Positions 1-12,370 are shown, counted from the first letter of the stretch. The stretch is 64,000 nucleotides of DNA from Fragilaria crotonensis (GCA_022925895.1 JAKSYS010000165.1:1-64000); one strand, 5' to 3'. The notes: generated by a model from the sequence alone, not told the origin. Translations and numbers: made by a program.

Positions 1-156
1 TTTAAGCGGTGCTCTAATACAAAAAAATAGTGTACAGTATGTAGAAAAGGTTTCAAGCACACACAGTCGTACTCCAAATCTATGTTTTATATATATTGAA
101 TAGAGAGGGACCTTGCAGGAGTCTCTGTGGATTGTAAACTTTCGAACCATGGTACA

Positions 157-529
157 TGTCAAGATCTACTGTACTACTGCTCACGATGTGTCCAGTAATA
201 CTGTGTCATGTGAACAGTACTCGGACAACAACGGTAGTCCAGTATCTAGTATCTGTTCCGGTGATCGCGACAGTACTGATGGTTGGACTGTTGTCCAAGC
301 CAAGATCAGAACAAAGAAGGCTAAAGAGTCCAGGAGGACTAAAGAGTCTATTGTTGCTGCTAATGGGATTCACAAGTATGTTGTGAATGGGAATGCAAGT
401 GCAATTGCTGGGAATGGAACCCAGCATTATTAGAGTAACACTATAAGCACACAATACTGATAAACGAAATTCACTACGGTAGTAACGTCGTACTGAATAA
501 TATTATACGGTATCAAGGAATATTTAACA
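157..529 (+). repeat. 5' LTR of the copia element
   Basis: This 373-bp copy matches 5149-5521 with no difference that I can see. It starts TGTCAAG and ends TTTAACA. The internal region of the element starts directly after it, and gag begins a few tens of bases further on. Equal length and apparent identity of the two LTRs point to a very recent insertion, because both copies are made from one template at integration. Confidence 0.93.
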
Positions 530-3500
530 CGTTTATAAACGATCAGTTTATATTCAGATAAAGCAATGGTTGAAGAACAGACAGAGTCCGGGTTTGGAAC
601 TACTGTTCGGGCTTTCGCCTTTGACGGCGACGAAACCAAGTACCGGTCATGGGAAGGTAAGACTCTTGCCCTCGCCGGTTCGAAGGGATTCCTACTTGCA
701 TTAACCAAGGAGAGTACTGGTACAGCTCTCACGGTGGAAGAGTTCGAGTACGGAGTGGTCGAGGTACCAGGCGTTGCGGTCACTGGTGGTGCTGTGGGCG
801 CCCCTACGACGCGCCCTACGACAATGTCAGAGAACCGAAAGTACCTTGCGAAGGCTGCAGCTTGACATATCTCGTCGCGAGCTGTACCGATAAAGCGTAC
901 GCACTTATCGAAAGGTGTGACGGCGATCCGTTTAAGGCCTGGGCCATACTACAGGAGAAGTACTGTGCCACCGACGCGGAAGAAAATTATCCTGAACTTG
1001 ATCAAGCATTCAACGATTGCAAATTGGATGGGACTAAGAAGGATCCAGAACTTTGGTTTAATGACATGGATCACTTAAACATGCGGCTCGCTCGCATCAA
1101 CTTGAAGTATCAGAAGGATGACCTACAGTTGAAGAGTCATATGATGTCAGCTATGTCCAACGACTATGAGAGCGTCATCATTAAGTTCAGGGGAGACCTG
1201 CAGGAGACTTCGCTTGCTAAGTTACGTAAGGAAATAGTACTCCAGTACAAGACTCTTGTCAAGACCGTTGGAAAATCCGGTTCGGAATCAGTCTTAAATG
1301 CAAATGTCTCAAAGCAGCCGTGGAGAAAGTTCAAAGGGACTTGCAGGAACTGTGGTAAGATTGGTCATAAAGCAAACGAGTGCAGATCAAGTAAAGTTGA
1401 ATCTACGGAAGTTACTACGAAAGGCTCTGGTACTCCTGCTGGAGACAAGTCACATGTAACTTGCTATAACTGCCAACAGAAAGGTCACTTCATGAACAAG
1501 TGTACGCTCCCAAAGAAGTTGAAGTCCGACGCTACTGCCGATATGGCTATGTTTGTAGGAGCTTCATTTTTGGATGACCCAGTTGACGTTAATCCTACTG
1601 TTGCTGATACTATTGCGGACAGCTTTTCGACTTTTCGACAATTCGATAACATTTAACGACGAAGACTTGACTTGTGACCTAGTCCCGTTTTGGGGCAATG
1701 AACGAGAAAACATTATGGTAACAACACTCGAAGACGATGACGTCTCGATCGATACGGCAGTTCTCTCGAATGACTATGTCGTGCCGCATCCCCGTTGGAC
1801 TTACGGAGGAATGGCTACTGGACTCTGGTGCTACGTGCGGGGTCACATACGATAACAAGCTTATGACAAATTTGACACCTCGAATCGGGAGATTACCATT
1901 GGTAACGGCGACAAGGTTGCCACGCTGGGACAAGGAACGGTTTCGCTCACGGACAGTCATGGTCAGACGATCAAGCTAACTGATGTCTATTATGCTCCGG
2001 CATTTACAAAGCACATTGTTAGCATGCGGAAACTAATTGACGATGATTGGTCCTTTAGTGTCGCCGATAAGACGGCGTTTATCTTCACGGATCCGGTTAC
2101 GAAGGGTTCCGTGAAATTTAGTCGGAACGAACGTGATATGCTGTACTATTTGATTGGTACACGCACAGTTAAGGCCGATAACAATCTACTCGTGAACAGT
2201 CTTACAACTGCCCCAGTCATTTTGGATATTAACATTGCGCACGGCCTTCTTGGACATCCTGATACAAGGACGGTTACGGCTATGGCTACGAAGCACGGTT
2301 GGACACTTACTGGGACGGTTAAGCCCTGCGGATCCTGTGCACTCGCTAAGGCTCGTGCTAAAGCGATACCAAAGTACTATGACCAAGGCCAAGACTCAGG
2401 GGCGACTTTTCTTGGACATCTCTGGCCCCTACCCGATTCCCTAAATCAAAATAAGTACTGGCTTCGCATTGTGGACGACTATAGCCGGTACAGTTGGGAC
2501 TGCTTCCTGCCACGTAAGAGCGGCATTCACGTACCGCTATTGAAATTGGTGGTTATGAACAAAGCTGCTGGCAAGCCTTGCCGATACCTCCGTTGCGACA
2601 ATGCGGGAGAAAACGAATCCTATGTGCAGCAAGTGTGCGCGGAAAACGACATACAGTTGGAAATGACCGCTCCGAATACTCCCCAGATGAATGGTGTTGT
2701 GGAACGGAGCTTTGCCACATGTAAGGATCGTGCTTTTGCGACAATGTACTGCGCTCGATTTTCATTGGCTACACAAGGATTACTATGGCCAGAGGCAGTG
2801 AATACTATCACGAAAATTGGAAACCACTTGCCTCGCCAGGGGCTGACACAGGACCCACATACGGCTTGGTTCGGAGCAGATGTCGTACCCCCTCGAATTC
2901 TGGGTCATCTTCAACCGTTTGGGAGGATTGCTTACGTCACCGACAGAACGAAGCTCAAGGCGAAACTTGACCCACGATCAACGAAATGCGTCTTTATCGG
3001 ATATGCATCCGACCACTCTGGCGATACGTATAAGTTTTATAACCCATTGACAAAAAGTACTATCATGTCCAGAGACGTGCACCAGTGGATGGAATGGCAT
3101 GGTCGCATAACGGCAACGGACAATCTTGACTTATTTACGGAACTTGAACAGCTTAAGTCGGAATCCATCATATTGCCTGCAACACCGGTTATCCCCATAT
3201 TGACGGACGCAGACTTTCCTGACGATGATGTCATCGAGGATATGCCGCCGCCAGTCTCAAGCCCTACGGAGGAAATTCCTGCTCCCATTTTCACCGATAC
3301 TACGGATGTCGCCCCTCCTGCGCGGAGGAATTTGACATCATCCTTTGGCGAAGGGGCAGTAACTCGCTCACGCACACGCCAAGTGACAATGGCTGATGTT
3401 GGTCACAGGAGTGACGACAACCTTGACTTGAACTTGGAGGCATCACGGAATTACTAATGGCTATGAATGCCTCTACAGTCTGATCCACAGCTTGAGTGCC

Positions 3501-5148
3501 TAAGAATTTCAAAGAGCTTTTGAAGCTCAAAGATAAAGACTGGCTTAAGTCTATGCATAACGAACTGGAGAACTTCTTATCAAGAGATGCTTGGGAGTTC
3601 CTCAAGAGGACATCGTTACCTCCGAATCGTAAGACACTACGTAGCAGATGGATCTTCAAGCAGAAGCTCGACGGTACCAAGAAATCCCGCTCAGTCATAC
3701 GAGGATACGAACAGGAACCGGGAGTGGACTTCAACGAATCGTACTCCCCTTTGGCCACCAACACTACGATCAGGGTTGCTCTGGCTATGGCGTTGTACTA
3801 CTACAAAAGTTCAAGGATTGGGTCACGCTCATGTTGGACGTTGAAGCTGCCTTCCTAAATGCAAAAGTCGACTCGGATATATACATCGAAATGCCTGAGG
3901 GCTTATATGAGTACATGCTTTCAAAGGCATTGATTTGAGCGACATGATAATTAAGCTACGAAGTGCTCAGTATGGATTGGTGCAAAGCCCCAGACTATGG
4001 ATGGAGACATTTTCCAAGATTCTGAAATCTCTTGGGCTCATCCAATGTAAATCCGACCCGTGCCTATTCTGTCTATTCGACAAAGACAAGTCTCTACTGG
4101 CACTAGTGGTCGTGTACTGCGATGACTGCATTATAACCGGACGCTTGAAGTGGGTTAACGAATTAAAGATGGGAATATCTAAACAAGTAAAAATCTCTGA
4201 TCTCGGAAAATTGAGGCGCCATCTGGGAGTTGACTACGAATTCGGACACGACGAACATGGCCAATATATCCAATCTACAATGAAGGATTATCACGAAGCC
4301 ATGGTGCGAGATTTCGAGAAGGAACAGTACTGTTCGATCAAGACGTTTTCTACTCCCGGCGCAGCTGTCTCTCCGCCATTGCGTTCCTCACCCGACGACG
4401 AAATTATTATGATTGAGGAATTCCGTTCGTTTGTGGGACGGATTATGTTTGCATGCGGCAAGACCGAGCCTACGCTATCTAACGCCTGCAGAGAATTAAC
4501 GGTGCATTTGACGGCACCAAACAAGGAACATTGGACAGCTCTGACGCATCTCATGGGATATATCAAGACAGTAAGTAATCAAGGTATAAAGATGAGAGCC
4601 CCGAAGGATACCAGAGTGGTGGCGTTCGTTGACTCTGACTACGCGTCAGACAGGGGTGACAGAAAGAGCATCTCCGGGTACTTGGTGACCGTTGGAGGTT
4701 GCCTGGTGTCATGGCAGTCTAAGAAACAGACTGGTGTGACATTGTCATCCACCGAAGCGGAATTCGTCGCAATGAGCATGGCCGCTACAGAGGTAAAATT
4801 TATCGTATCGCTCCTTACCGAAATGGGCAATGGCCCCTTGGACAGCAATGGCCCCTCGGGCAGTGGCTCTCCGCTCCTGCCAAGTATTTTACGGGAAGAC
4901 AATACCGGTGCGATCTTTATGGCAAATAATACAGCAATCGGTCAACGGACTAAACATGTGGACATTCGGTACCGCTTCGTGAACGACATGATTCTATGCA
5001 ACGATTTATTGGTGGAACACATCAGCAGTGGCGAAAACCCCAGTGACACTATGACAAAGAATCTTCCATTGAACCTATTCGCAAAACATGCCACCCTCAT
5101 TTCGGAAGGGCTATTGGGCAATTTCTACGATCCCCAGAACACGGAGGA

Positions 5149-5521
5149 TGTCAAGATCTACTGTACTACTGCTCACGATGTGTCCAGTAATACTGTGTCA
5201 TGTGAACAGTACTCGGACAACAACGGTAGTCCAGTATCTAGTATCTGTTCCGGTGATCGCGACAGTACTGATGGTTGGACTGTTGTCCAAGCCAAGATCA
5301 GAACAAAGAAGGCTAAAGAGTCCAGGAGGACTAAAGAGTCTATTGTTGCTGCTAATGGGATTCACAAGTATGTTGTGAATGGGAATGCAAGTGCAATTGC
5401 TGGGAATGGAACCCAGCATTATTAGAGTAACACTATAAGCACACAATACTGATAAACGAAATTCACTACGGTAGTAACGTCGTACTGAATAATATTATAC
5501 GGTATCAAGGAATATTTAACA
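5149..5521 (+). repeat. 3' LTR of the copia element
   Basis: Second copy of the 373-bp terminal repeat. It follows a short purine-rich stretch ending GGAGGA, a plausible polypurine tract. The end of the pol reading frame runs into this LTR. The flanking GGTACA at 5522-5527 repeats the bases just before the 5' LTR. Confidence 0.93.
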
Positions 5522-5527
5522 GGTACA

Positions 5528-5883
5528 AGTACCAGAGGAATGGTCCGGAAAACCACACATGGGAGAACAAATTGCGTTTAGACCCACCAGAAGCACCTCC
5601 GACTGCCCTCCAATTTTGAAGGATTCATATACGCTCGGAGTTCTTCGCAATGTGACGGAGAGGCCGTCAGCTAGACGATAGCTTCTAGAGTGTCATCATG
5701 AGCCTAAAATGACCGAAATATCAAGACCTCTACTTTCACTTACAACAACTTCAGCGATCTCGTATAGTGAGATCCCAGATGCCGGAAAACGTTGTCACCC
5801 ACTCCAATTGCACTTCAAAACCTATCTTCTCCCAACACAAAGTCGCATTGAGTTTCCAACGTAACTATAATCGAAGGTTCCTA
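5528..5883. other. Spacer between copia element and J-protein gene
   Basis: About 350 bases with no reading frame I can support. It lies downstream of the stop of the minus-strand J-domain gene, so part of it is probably that gene's 3' untranslated region. Confidence 0.5.
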
Positions 5884-6774
5884 TTATCTGGCGCCTTTCT
5901 TCATTTCTTGAGCAGCCTTTTGAAGAAACGTGTCAGCCATTTGCTTTGCCGCAGCGGTTGCGGCCGCTGCCTTGGCAGCATCCACAGCCGAATGGAATTT
6001 GTTTTGCCAAGCTGGACGTTGGGATGTTGGTATTGACGAGGAATCCCGATTCATCGTCGACGACGAAGTACTACTACTACCAGTAGCAGAATTTACCGCG
6101 GAACCCATGGCCCGTTGAAACGTCTCTTCCCACCTGACCTTGGCCGGAGGCGGAGGAACGGGTTCTCCACGAGCCACAGACCTCCGAACTTCTTCCTTGT
6201 AGGCAATTTTTTCAATTGCCTGATTGTGCAAAGTCCTGGCCGCTTCCGCTGCTGCGTGAGATGCCACCATGCTTCCGACAACTGATCCCGCCGAAGTGAG
6301 AAAACTACTGGCAGCACTTCTGGATGTGGAACCACCACCACCACCGCCACCAAGGAGTCGACTTCCAACGATACTCCCAACAATGCCCGCAACAACACTA
6401 ATGGCACCAATAGCGGCAGCCAATTCTTCTTCTGACATGCTGGCGACTGTCGCATCAAAGGCATCTTGGTAGGATTCATACGATGCTGTCGATGAAAATG
6501 ATGATGTTGTATTGTATTCCTGGTGGTATTGGTTCTGCTGATTGGAAGGACGGAACGAACCTCGTCTCAATTCACGATCGTAGTTGGAACGCTCTGTAGG
6601 ATTGCTCAGAACTTCATACGCTTGTCCAATGGCACAAAATTTGGCTTTTGCAGCCTCCTTGTCATTCGGATTCTTGTCCGGATGGTACTTTAGGGACAGC
6701 TTGAGATAGGCTTGTCGAATTGTCTTGGCATCGGCCGATGGATCCACTCCAAGAACATCATAGTAGGTGGACAT
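5884..6774 (-). CDS. J-domain (DnaJ/HSP40) co-chaperone, class C type
   Basis: A 296-residue single-exon protein with an N-terminal J domain (residues 1 to about 70). It carries the HPD tripeptide in YHPDKNPND, the motif that stimulates the ATPase of HSP70 partners, and the AYEVLSNP helix IV region. It has no zinc-finger or substrate-binding domain of the DnaJ type, so it is a class C J-protein. Around residues 118-145 is a small-residue, hydrophobic stretch with repeated GxxxG-like spacing ([11 protein letters not shown]), followed by a run of seven glycines. This could be a membrane-inserting or oligomerising segment. The C-terminal third is alanine-rich and probably helical. The start is the first Met, directly at the J domain. 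The partner HSP70 and the cell compartment cannot be told from the sequence. Confidence 0.9.
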   Translation of the reverse strand: MSTYYDVLGVDPSADAKTIRQAYLKLSLKYHPDKNPNDKEAAKAKFCAIGQAYEVLSNPTERSNYDRELRRGSFRPSNQQNQYHQEYNTTSSFSSTASYESYQDAFDATVASMSEEELAAAIGAISVVAGIVGSIVGSRLLGGGGGGGSTSRSAASSFLTSAGSVVGSMVASHAAAEAARTLHNQAIEKIAYKEEVRRSVARGEPVPPPPAKVRWEETFQRAMGSAVNSATGSSSTSSSTMNRDSSSIPTSQRPAWQNKFHSAVDAAKAAAATAAAKQMADTFLQKAAQEMKKGAR

Positions 6775-7687
6775 GATATCTCACGTTTCGGATTGGAACA
6801 ATATAATAACAATCGACGCTATGTTTCGTTGACTGTTGCCAACTCTTACGGCGTAACAGTGATGTCTCGTTGAATTGTACGATCACACGTTGTCAGAAGA
6901 ATCGGCCACATTCTTGCCGTGCATGCATCAGCTCACCAATCATCCGTGTTTCGGCGTACGGGCTTTCGCGCAGCAGGTCTCGACTTGTCCACGAGCATTC
7001 CAACGGACCGCGATGACGACAGATTTCGCTTGGATGCAGGAGCCAGGAGCACGCCACTATATTTTTTCCACACTCCGTATCAATGTATCCATTCACAAAA
7101 TTTCCTCTTGATGGTACTGTGTATGATATTGCCGGTACTGGTAGTATGTACGGAGTGCTGTAATCAAGTCTTCATAGCATCTTTAGCTGCATCTTTATGT
7201 TTATAGCCGATCCACTTCTCTACTAAGCTATAGCTAGAGGTCGATTTGTTTCATGTTGCTGGCATCAGGGGCGGATGAATTGATTAGGGGCAGGTGGGGA
7301 CAAAGGAGCAAAATAGCAAGTGCTTTGTAGCAGCAGGGGAAACATCCTCATCACAGCTGCAGTGCTATTTAATCCACATTGTTGCTGGATTGTAAATATG
7401 TTTCGCGTACTTTTTTGGAATCGGTATCGGGACGGCAAGTCAATGTAATGGATTCGTTTGAAATCAAGAACGTTCTACCGAATCTCGGACGTCTTCTTGT
7501 CTTTCTCGACGTAGTAATTACATTGTTGCTACATTGTATGACACCAGACAAAATATTCAACTGCATTCCTAAATTACAAATAGATGAAGCCTATTGACGC
7601 CTTGACCAAAGCATTTTTCGTCGCCCAACCCATGCCTGCTGACAGTGTGAATCCCCGCAACATTACGGTGCCATTACCGGACGCACA
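6775..7687. other. Intergenic spacer upstream of J-protein gene
   Basis: About 900 bases between the J-protein start and a tandem repeat. Short open frames occur on both strands (for example 6919-7206 and 7379-7597), but none has a recognisable domain, splice partner or biased composition. The first 100-200 bases should hold the promoter of the minus-strand J-protein gene. Confidence 0.45.
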
Positions 7688-7990
7688 GCACAATCGCAAC
7701 AATCGGCACAATCGGCACAATCGGCACAATCGTCACAATCGTCACGATCGTCACAATCGTCACAATCGCTGCAATCGCTGTAATTGCCCATATCGCTGCA
7801 ATCATCACAATCGTCACACCGCTGCCATCGCCCCAATTGTTCCAATCAACAAACTCAGCACAAAGAGCGCCACCAACGCCGTCCATGCCACTAACGGCAC
7901 CATGAACTCCACCAACGCAGTGAACTTCACCAACGCCATCAATGCCAAGAACGCCATCATCGCCATCAATGCTATCCATGCCATCTCCGT
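7688..7990. repeat. 9-base periodic minisatellite, degenerate
   Basis: From about 7688 to 7815 the sequence is built of 9-base units close to CACAATCGT/CACAATCGG, around 14 in a row. A looser 9-base rhythm (AACGCCATC, AATGCCAAG and similar) continues to about 7990. Because the period is a multiple of three, all frames stay open: the plus strand reads Asn-Arg-His repeats, and the minus strand reads Asp-Asp-Cys, Val-Thr-Ile or hydrophobic triplets. The distal part overlaps the 3' end of the minus-strand gene at 7814-8441. Confidence 0.85.
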
Positions 7991-8441
7991 CACAGCGCCG
8001 TCTGCACCCTCAATAACGACACGTGCTCCGTCAGCGCCATCGACACGATAAACACGAAGAGAACTACTATTCGTTGATTCGACGGTGGACAACGCAGTGG
8101 AGTCCTGCGAATTGAGGGCCGATACATTCTCGTTGACAATTGAACCTTCTGGTGGCTCAAGTACAACTTCTGGTACATTCATTTCGTTCATGGCGATGGT
8201 TGTCTGTTTTCGATAAAGCCGTAGGCACAGATGAAAATTGTGTGTTTCCGATTCCATGATGCAAGAACATTTCCAATTATCGATAGAATTCAGTGGGAAA
8301 CGCGGACAAGGAAGAAAGAAACGGTCAAGTACTAAACATGAAAACACTTACATCGGTTGACGTCGTCGTCATGGTCAAGTCTCGATTGGAGACTCTAACT
8401 GTGCTTGCACTCGAGGACACGGACGCCGAGCTGGAATTCAT
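7814..8441 (-). CDS. Small membrane-type hypothetical protein, two exons
   Basis: I do not recognise the family. Exon 1 is 8441-8352 (30 codons, Ser/Thr-rich). It ends at a GTAAGTG donor. Exon 2 is 8203-7814, after a TCGAAAACAG acceptor. The intron is 148 bases and phase 0. The spliced protein is 159 residues: a Ser/Thr- and acidic-rich N-terminal half, two VDGADGA/IEGADGA copies, then about 55 strongly hydrophobic residues of three-residue periodicity (ALMAMMAFLALMALV) that could form one or two membrane helices. That hydrophobic half is encoded by the degenerate end of a 9-base minisatellite, so it may have arisen by repeat expansion. The gene could also be a chance frame, but the in-frame splice signals argue for a real transcript. 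Confidence 0.45.
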
Positions 8442-9048
8442 GGCAAGGAAGCAATGAAATCACCGTTTTTAAAGTAATGTCAATATCAAAGGTCAACATC
8501 AATGGTCGAATAGAAATGAAAGGACGCACAGCTGAGCAACTGCAGCGTGTCCTTCAAACCCTTGACGTCTGTTGTGCTGAACGGACGACCGGGCCTGTCG
8601 ACCCGTCAGGACCTCCATCGCTGGGTATCTATCGTCGGATCTTCGTGTTCGGCTCCGACGGTTCATGTGGGTGTTATCCATCCACAACGCACGCAGGCAC
8701 TGAGTGTGCGGCCTTTCGACATCTTTTCAATTGAGGTAATTTACGGTATGATAAACAATCATGACTCGTAGTACCAGTACAGTAACAATTTCACTGTGCT
8801 GAAAATGACAAATGACAGTTCCCCGCTGCACTTAATCGGCAAATAGCGAAACACGGTGTGAGAACGAGGAACAGGCGTATGATAATCCGACAATGATAGA
8901 GAGTTTCTGCATTTTTAATTCTTTACAATAAATAGCAGAGCAAAGATTTCAAGCACAAAGGTTCACTCCAAATGTATTGATAATAATAATCTAATGGTCG
9001 TGCCGAAGGAATCTAATGAAAAAAGCCATTCACCTCCCAGCTTCCAAA
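8442..9048. other. Intergenic spacer
   Basis: About 600 bases between two minus-strand genes. Open frames of up to 109 codons exist on the plus strand (8405-8734) but show no domain. The part next to 8441 should carry the promoter of the upstream small gene, and the part next to 9048 the 3' end of the SRPBCC gene. Confidence 0.45.
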
Positions 9049-9677
9049 TTATTCAGCCGCGAGAGTCGCTTTGAAATCCGCAAAGAATTCAATCTTCTTG
9101 TACTTTTGATCCTGCACGACTTGCAAGTCAGCATCATTGGAAAACACAGTCGTCCAAGTCAAGAAGGTGGCATCACCATCTGTCACCTTGCGAAAATCCA
9201 TTTCTCCCTCGGCAGCCGTGTAGCCCATGGGAGGAGTGGATGACAAGACTTCGTATGCAATTGTGTAGTTGCGATCCTGTGACGTGTGTAACAAGAATAT
9301 ATGTGTGTGAGATATCGTCACAAGTATCTTGTTCATCATATCACACACATACAAATGTCGTCCTGCACACAAAGGTTTCATTGGGAGCAAAATGGACCAT
9401 TCTCCTCAAGCGCGCACATAAAAACGACGCAACTTACAGAAATTTCAGTTATACGAAGTTCCCAAACTGTTCCATCCGTATAGGTCACCGTGACAATGGA
9501 TCCAACACCTTCACCGTCGACCTTGGTCGCAGTAACATAGGTTGGGGCAACCACATCAAACTGGAGGGCACGAAATTTAGGCCAGACCGTATCGATCGAG
9601 ACTGGCAACACGGTTGATTCAACCTGAATGCAAGATGTTGGCACAGTTGACATGACGTGAGAAGCACGGAGGGACAT
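9049..9677 (-). CDS. SRPBCC/Bet v1-fold ligand-binding protein (polyketide cyclase-like)
   Basis: Two exons: 9677-9438 and 9276-9049, joined over a 161-base phase 0 intron with GTAAGTT donor and TCACAG acceptor. The 155-residue product has the layout of the SRPBCC superfamily. It opens with a first beta strand and helix (STVLPVSIDTVWPKFRAL). A strand with the Gly-rich VGSIVTVTYTDG signature and alternating strands follow, and a C-terminal helix (DQKYKKIEFFADFKATL) closes the pocket. Family members bind hydrophobic ligands or act as cyclases; the ligand here is unknown. There is no targeting peptide, so a cytosolic location is likely. The splice junction falls between two predicted strands and keeps the fold continuous. 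Confidence 0.8.
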
Positions 9678-10403
9678 GGTTATTGTTTGATTTGCGTGTT
9701 CGGGATTTGTTGTTGTGTCACGTGCTCAATTCGAGAGAGCTTTTAATTGGATATTGCTGGAAATACGAGCAAATTGTGTGGATAAGTTCGGATAGGATCT
9801 TGGCGAGAAGTGTAAGATACGAACACAATCCCACAAACACGCGCCGAGCCTCACCAGGAGCACGAACGGATCCAAATTTCTGCCTCAAGCTCCCATACAA
9901 ACACAGAATGGCTGGTAAAGTGCGCGTTATGTATTTGCCAAATTGGACTTGTATTTCATATTGTACGTATTCACGTGAATATTAATTCAGTATATCTTCG
10001 TCTAATACAATGAAGGTATGCTTTCACGTTTGTCATTTTATACCTGAGTGTATATATGAAACATGAAATGGACAAAATACGCCATCGACAGTACCAGTAT
10101 GAACGGGGTATAGTGCGAAGGCGAATCTTCTATTTCGCGTACAAGTACCACTACACCACTACCCACGACTGTATGTTGTGTTCAAGTTGCAACCTGCACA
10201 GACCTATTCAGTATTCAGTGGACAAGCTTCGGGAACAGACCATGAATACATTCAAAAATGGTGCGTAATTGGCATTAACCGATTATATTCAGTGTGCACA
10301 AGCACGCCGCATCGATCGCTTGAACACACCGCTGCTTCGCCAATCTCACATAAGGCAATTCGTAACGTAACGAAGCTGCGTGACACAACCTGAGGACGCA
10401 ACA
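9678..10403. other. Divergent promoter region
   Basis: About 725 bases between the minus-strand SRPBCC gene and the plus-strand gene at 10404. It must contain both promoters. It holds several GTAC-containing words (for example around 10090 and 10140-10150) typical of the spacers in this window. I see no coding signal or RNA gene. Confidence 0.5.
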
Positions 10404-11230
10404 ATGCTACGCCCCCATCGACTCCAGCTATCGCTTTTGTTCCTACTTCTTGGTCTGTGCTCTGTGCACTTAGTTGATGCTGGTCCAAGGAAGGTGGTGA
10501 CTAGTAAAATTCATGGCACATTCATTGATAGTGGAGTTGATGACGATGGTGACGACAACGACTTGCCCGACGTCCACTGGCTTGTCGAACGTATTGGGAA
10601 AGAAATATTCAAGATCGTGAAACGTCCCAAGTACAAATTTACATCTTCATGACCATTGGCACACTGCCAGAAGAACAATCCACGATTGCATTGGTGAATA
10701 CTCTGTGCAATGTCTTGTACGGAATCCTTGTCTGGCTCGGTTTCTTGTGGTTACCTCGAACGTTCATGCTCATTGTCACACTTCTGACTCTTACCATTGG
10801 TCCCGCCTTGGTACTGATCTTGTTGGGGACCATTGGTTTGGCACTGGCGGCGTGTGCTCTGTATCCCGTCACATCGGTTGCGTGTTTGTGGGTCTTTTTC
10901 TTTTGCACATCCCACTTGGCACAAGCGATTGGTCGTAAAATGGGTTTGGATGGCAATCGTGATGGGGAGGTGAATTTTCTAGATGTCCTTCATGAGCTGT
11001 CGGAATCACGGTTGGGAGGAGCTCTTGGACTGCGCACGCTCTACAGTGTTCTGAAGGATGCCAATCGCAATCATTTGCAAGAGATACACCGACGGTTGGA
11101 TGAAATTCATGACATTACTCAGGAAATCAGTAGTCGGGGGATTGCCCCACCCACCACGAAAGCAGCAGCAACCGTTCGTGAAGGTCGATCCGATGACATT
11201 GGAGGAGGTGAATCAGCACCACGAAAATAA
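10404..11230 (+). CDS. Secretory multi-pass membrane protein with an EF-hand-like loop
   Basis: Family not recognised. The start at 10404 gives a clear signal peptide (LSLLFLLLGLCSVHLVDA). An acidic patch follows, then three closely spaced hydrophobic segments around 10700-10910, then an EF-hand-like loop DGNRDGEVNFLD (Asp1, Asn3, Asp5, Gly6, Asn9, Asp12), and a polar, helical C-terminus. The reading frame changes once near 10638-10640. One extra T in the TTT there would make the whole 275-residue protein continuous, ending one frame (stop at 10652) and opening the next (10649). I take this as a probable homopolymer base-call error; two overlapping genes are the less likely reading. The role is unknown; calcium binding in the ER or endomembranes is an inference from one motif. 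Confidence 0.6.
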
Positions 11231-11460
11231 TCCAATCGGGATGCGTAGATCCGTTGACGACACTCGTCTGCACGTACCTGTATGGAAATACAACAGTCGT
11301 ACAGGCGTCGATGCACGGCATCCCAACTGGGCTATACTCTATCAGGCTCCATGTATGAGGGTTTGTCCGAGTTTGCAATTCGGCAGTCTGTCGAATCGCA
11401 CCATTGCTTGCTACCCTGCTGTCTGGCATTTCTGTGAATTTACGACTGAGCGACGTACCA

Positions 11461-12370
11461 TTACTGCAAAAGCAAGGGCCGAACATCATATCGCTGCACA
11501 AATACGGGGAGGAGTAAGGGATTACTTTTATTTGGAATGATTCGTTTCCTTAAATCGTTGTTGGTGTTGTTGCTCATTTCGTTGCACGGTGTCTCCTCCA
11601 CGACATGTGCCAGATACGAAACAGAAAAGTAGCATTCAACAACAAACGCATAGAATCGTCCGGAATACGCTGCAAACGTCCAAAATCGAAAGAATGGAAT
11701 GTATTGTGAAATAACCACGGCATTGCCGGCTGACATCCACAAGAAGAGTGGTGTTGCAAAAGACCATAAATAGTCCATGTGCCGCACGGATTTCGGAAGC
11801 CACTCTGAAAGACAGCTCGTACCCACCATGGATCATGATGTCGTTCTATTTTCCAATGTGAATTTGTATTGATTGTCTGAATCTTTCTTCTTGTTTTCGT
11901 TGCGCCGAGTGCAGTTGCGTCGACATGAATGTGAACCATTCGGTTGATACGACAAGACATGATATTGACAAAAGGAGTGGTTGATTGGGATACTGTACCA
12001 TGGCAGCCATCCAAAGGCACGTGCGCAAAACATTGTCGGCACAAACATCAAGAAGTATTCCCAAATTGGAAGTTTGGTTCAATGTTCGTGCTATTATTCC
12101 ATCGAGCAGATCGAGGGCTGCCGATGTGAGCCAAATGAAAAGTGCCACAAAGGGTTGGTGATCCTTGAACCATAGACCTGAAAAAGCAGTGATGATTCGA
12201 AGGTAACAGAGGATGTTGGGAACATAGAGTGCGACGGGGACTTGATAAGGCATTGGCGCATCAATGCTTTTGCTAGTAGCAGTTCTGTGGTTGCCTGCTT
12301 GTGCGACATCGCGGTTCATGGGCGACTTGGTGGCGTGCGGCTTAATACGGTAGTCACCGTGGTTTGACAA
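11461..12370 (-). CDS. CDP-alcohol phosphatidyltransferase (PI synthase-like), frame broken
   Basis: The N-terminal 174 residues contain the complete CDP-alcohol phosphotransferase signature DG-x2-AR-x8-G-x3-D-x3-D (DGIIARTLNQTSNLGILLD then VCAD). This site binds Mg2+ and the CDP-activated lipid. Hydrophobic helices surround it, so the enzyme is an integral ER-type membrane protein. Phosphatidylinositol synthases and relatives transfer the phosphatidyl group to an alcohol such as inositol. The downstream part continues in two other frames: HWKIERHHDPWWVRAVF, then hydrophobic helices near 11650-11800. The changes fall at an A-rich run near 11885-11900 and at the T4 run (plus strand AAAA) at 11759-11762. 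This is either a recent pseudogene or uncorrected indels. The substrate alcohol is not certain. Confidence 0.7.

Larger units (their letters stand above)
157..5521 (+). mobile_element. Ty1/copia LTR retrotransposon, diatom CoDi-like
   Basis: A complete-looking copia-type element of about 5.4 kb, flanked by two 373-bp LTRs that begin TG and end CA. The parts lie in copia order: gag at about 0.57-1.65 kb with two CCHC zinc knuckles, a protease region near 1.8 kb, integrase at about 2.2-3.0 kb (HHCC-type zinc site, DDYSRY motif), reverse transcriptase at about 3.5-4.5 kb, and RNase H at about 4.6-5.0 kb. A 6-bp repeat GGTACA stands on both sides (151-156 and 5522-5527). If the LTR begins one base earlier, this becomes the usual 5-bp copia target duplication GGTAC. 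The LTRs look identical by eye, so the insertion is recent. The coding region is broken, with about half a dozen interruptions. Treated as a fossil and not described further. Confidence 0.95.

Noticed and set aside
11058-11540. A 160-codon plus-strand frame overlapping the end of the EF-hand membrane protein.
   Set aside because: No domain, no start context, and it runs across the stop of the better-supported frame.
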